Shown in pieces: positions 61,561-62,797 of a DNA stretch of 62,797 bases (the stretch's first letter is position 1; each line of letters opens with the position of its first letter). Location: contig CALWVS010000012.1 of assembly GCA_944385095.1 (NCBI GenBank), forward strand, positions 1 through 62,797, in the 5' to 3' direction. Both the position numbers and the translations under genes were made by a program. The notes below the pieces were generated by a model that had not been told where the DNA came from, searched no databases, and saw only the letters and a list, made by a program, of their open reading frames with translations. The stretch comes from an uncultured Oscillospiraceae bacterium (GTDB lineage: Bacteria; Bacillota; Clostridia; Oscillospirales; Oscillospiraceae).

Positions 61561-62700
61561 ATGGATTCTATGGACAAAATCATTCGCGTTCTTGTAGTCG
61601 ATGACTCCGCTGTAGCCCGTGCATTTCTTACCAAGGGACTGGCTGCCTTTCCCAATATAGAAGTTGTGGGCTATGCGATCAATGCAATGGATGCAGACAA
61701 GAAAATCAAAGCACTCAAGCCAGATGTTCTTACTCTGGATGTAGAGATGCCTGGTATGAATGGCATTGAATTTTTAAAGCAATTACTACCCACAAACCCA
61801 ATTCCTGCTATCCTTGTCTCATCCCTAAATCTACGGGTCTTTGATGCACTGGCTGCTGGTGCTATTGATTTTGTGCGTAAGCCAGATAGTGTAGATAAAC
61901 AGAAGGCTTTTCTAACATCACTGGCAAAAAAAATTGCTGTGGCATCCTGTGCCAAAGTACACCAGCCTGTAGGAATGCCCTCCAATCCAACAGCATCTTC
62001 CTCCACCCCTCGATTTACGCACCCGTCCCCATCATCTCCTACTGTATCCAGCCCTCGCTTCACTCGTCCGCCACAGCCCGCGGTGGCAACTCCCACACTC
62101 TCTACAGCTGGTTGTCGAGACTTGGACCACATTATTATTGGTCTGGGGGCTTCCACAGGTGGAACTGAGGCAACCTTAGAGGTGCTAAAGCGGCTACCTG
62201 CTGATATCCCTGGTATGGTCATTGTGCAGCATATGCCCACTGGTTTTACCAAAATGTATGCCGATCGGCTGAATCGTATCTGTGCGATGGAAGTTCGTGA
62301 AGCCGCTGATGGTGATGAAATCCACCGCGGTCTTGCACTGATTGCCCCCGCTGATTTACAAACCAGAGTGGTTCGCACTGGTAATCGATACACAGTGTCC
62401 TGTATCCCTGGTGAAAAAGTAAGCGGTCACCGTCCCTCTGTAGATGCGTTATTTACTTCTATGGCTGACAATGTAAAATGCCCTATGGTTGGTATTATTA
62501 TGACTGGTATGGGACGGGATGGTGCCACTGGTCTTTTAAAAATGAGGGAACATGGGGCATACACCATTGGTCAGGACAAGGAGTCCTGTGTGGTTTATGG
62601 CATGCCTATGGTTGCCTATGAGATTGGTGCTGTGATAACACAGACATCCTGTGAGAATATTGCGAATGTGCTTATGAATCATCTAAAAACAAGAAAATAA
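61561..62700 (+). CDS. cheB: Chemotaxis response regulator / protein-glutamate methylesterase CheB
   Basis: This ~379-aa two-domain protein has a receiver with DD14-15, phospho-acceptor Asp60 (VLTLDVEMPGMNG) and Lys107. A Ser/Pro/Thr-rich linker at ~138-182 leads to the methylesterase with the triad Ser198 (GLGASTGGTEA), His224 (VQHMPTGFT) and Asp320 (MTGMGRDGA). It demethylates or deamidates receptors. The ATG at 61561 is 13 nt from AAAGGAG, which is long; GTG 61549 would be too close. No cheY, cheC or cheD follows: an IS3-like end begins about 20 nt after the stop. Confidence 0.95.
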   Translation: MDSMDKIIRVLVVDDSAVARAFLTKGLAAFPNIEVVGYAINAMDADKKIKALKPDVLTLDVEMPGMNGIEFLKQLLPTNPIPAILVSSLNLRVFDALAAGAIDFVRKPDSVDKQKAFLTSLAKKIAVASCAKVHQPVGMPSNPTASSSTPRFTHPSPSSPTVSSPRFTRPPQPAVATPTLSTAGCRDLDHIIIGLGASTGGTEATLEVLKRLPADIPGMVIVQHMPTGFTKMYADRLNRICAMEVREAADGDEIHRGLALIAPADLQTRVVRTGNRYTVSCIPGEKVSGHRPSVDALFTSMADNVKCPMVGIIMTGMGRDGATGLLKMREHGAYTIGQDKESCVVYGMPMVAYEIGAVITQTSCENIANVLMNHLKTRK

Positions 62701-62720
62701 AAAATACAGCATATCCAGAT

Positions 62721-62797
62721 TGAAGTGACCCCAAAAAGTTAGACAATATTATCTAAGTAAAATTGTTCAAGGAGCCGAAAGGGCTTGTTGTCTGTGA
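62721..62797. mobile_element. Left end of an IS3-family (IS150-like) element, partial
   Basis: The sequence TGAAGTGACCCCAAAAAGTT followed by AGACA matches the terminal inverted repeat style of IS150-group IS3 elements. The following AAGGAGCCGAAAGGGCTTG resembles the leader before their orfA. The transposase genes and the other end lie beyond the window. Confidence 0.65.

Overview
The window reads as a chromosomal segment of a spore-forming, anaerobe-type Firmicute of the class Clostridia, most like an Oscillospiraceae relative; I cannot name a species. The evidence is a YaaL-BofA sporulation gene pair, an hrcA-grpE-dnaK-dnaJ operon with a perfect CIRCE operator, a single-chain PurL with its own glutaminase domain, many S-layer-homology (SLH) proteins, consensus SigA promoters, and a SigD-type -10 box before the chemotaxis genes. 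Both edges look like insertion-sequence ends: an IS200/IS605-type subterminal hairpin at the left and an IS3-type terminal repeat at the right. The window may therefore be a whole contig broken at repeats.

Layout. 0-8 kb: a truncated MacB-like ABC permease, an SLH protein, a dCache chemoreceptor, an AgcS amino-acid/sodium symporter, a nitroreductase and a DUF1963 protein. 8-16 kb: a DivIVA-like coiled-coil protein, then a probable pgeF / orphan solute-binding lipoprotein / purL operon, an unassigned TIM-barrel protein, and tRNA-Met, -Glu and -Val. 16-25 kb: an XRE regulator, tRNA-Gln, BrnQ, a DUF3298-like protein, a yerC-like / methyltransferase / hslO operon, GltS, and an M15 carboxypeptidase with a C26 amidotransferase. 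25-36 kb: an AraC regulator, two lipoproteins (one a nuclease), an unlisted 36-codon gene, the heat-shock operon and a second dCache chemoreceptor. 36-42 kb: trmL, pgk, tpiA, gpmI and eno, with no gap gene. 42-47 kb: an MBL hydrolase, an SLH-C39 peptidase, an FAD oxidoreductase and yaaL-bofA. 47-62.7 kb: two very large SLH proteins translationally linked to PilZ, FlhB-C-like and FliK-like genes, divergent from cheA-cheW-cheR-cheB.

The most interesting block is 46.8-62.7 kb. An overlapping gene chain (FliK-like, FlhB-C-like lacking the NPTH cleavage site, a YcgR-like PilZ with both c-di-GMP motifs, then a 1641-aa SLH protein and a 1199-aa SLH protein) sits head to head with a SigD-type chemotaxis operon. 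It suggests that c-di-GMP and motility signalling are coupled to production or export of large cell-surface proteins. Both chemoreceptors carry an amino-acid-type dCache signature, and the window encodes three amino-acid transporters (AgcS, BrnQ, GltS), which fits an amino-acid-oriented lifestyle. Function calls rest on motif recognition by eye; no database search was run.
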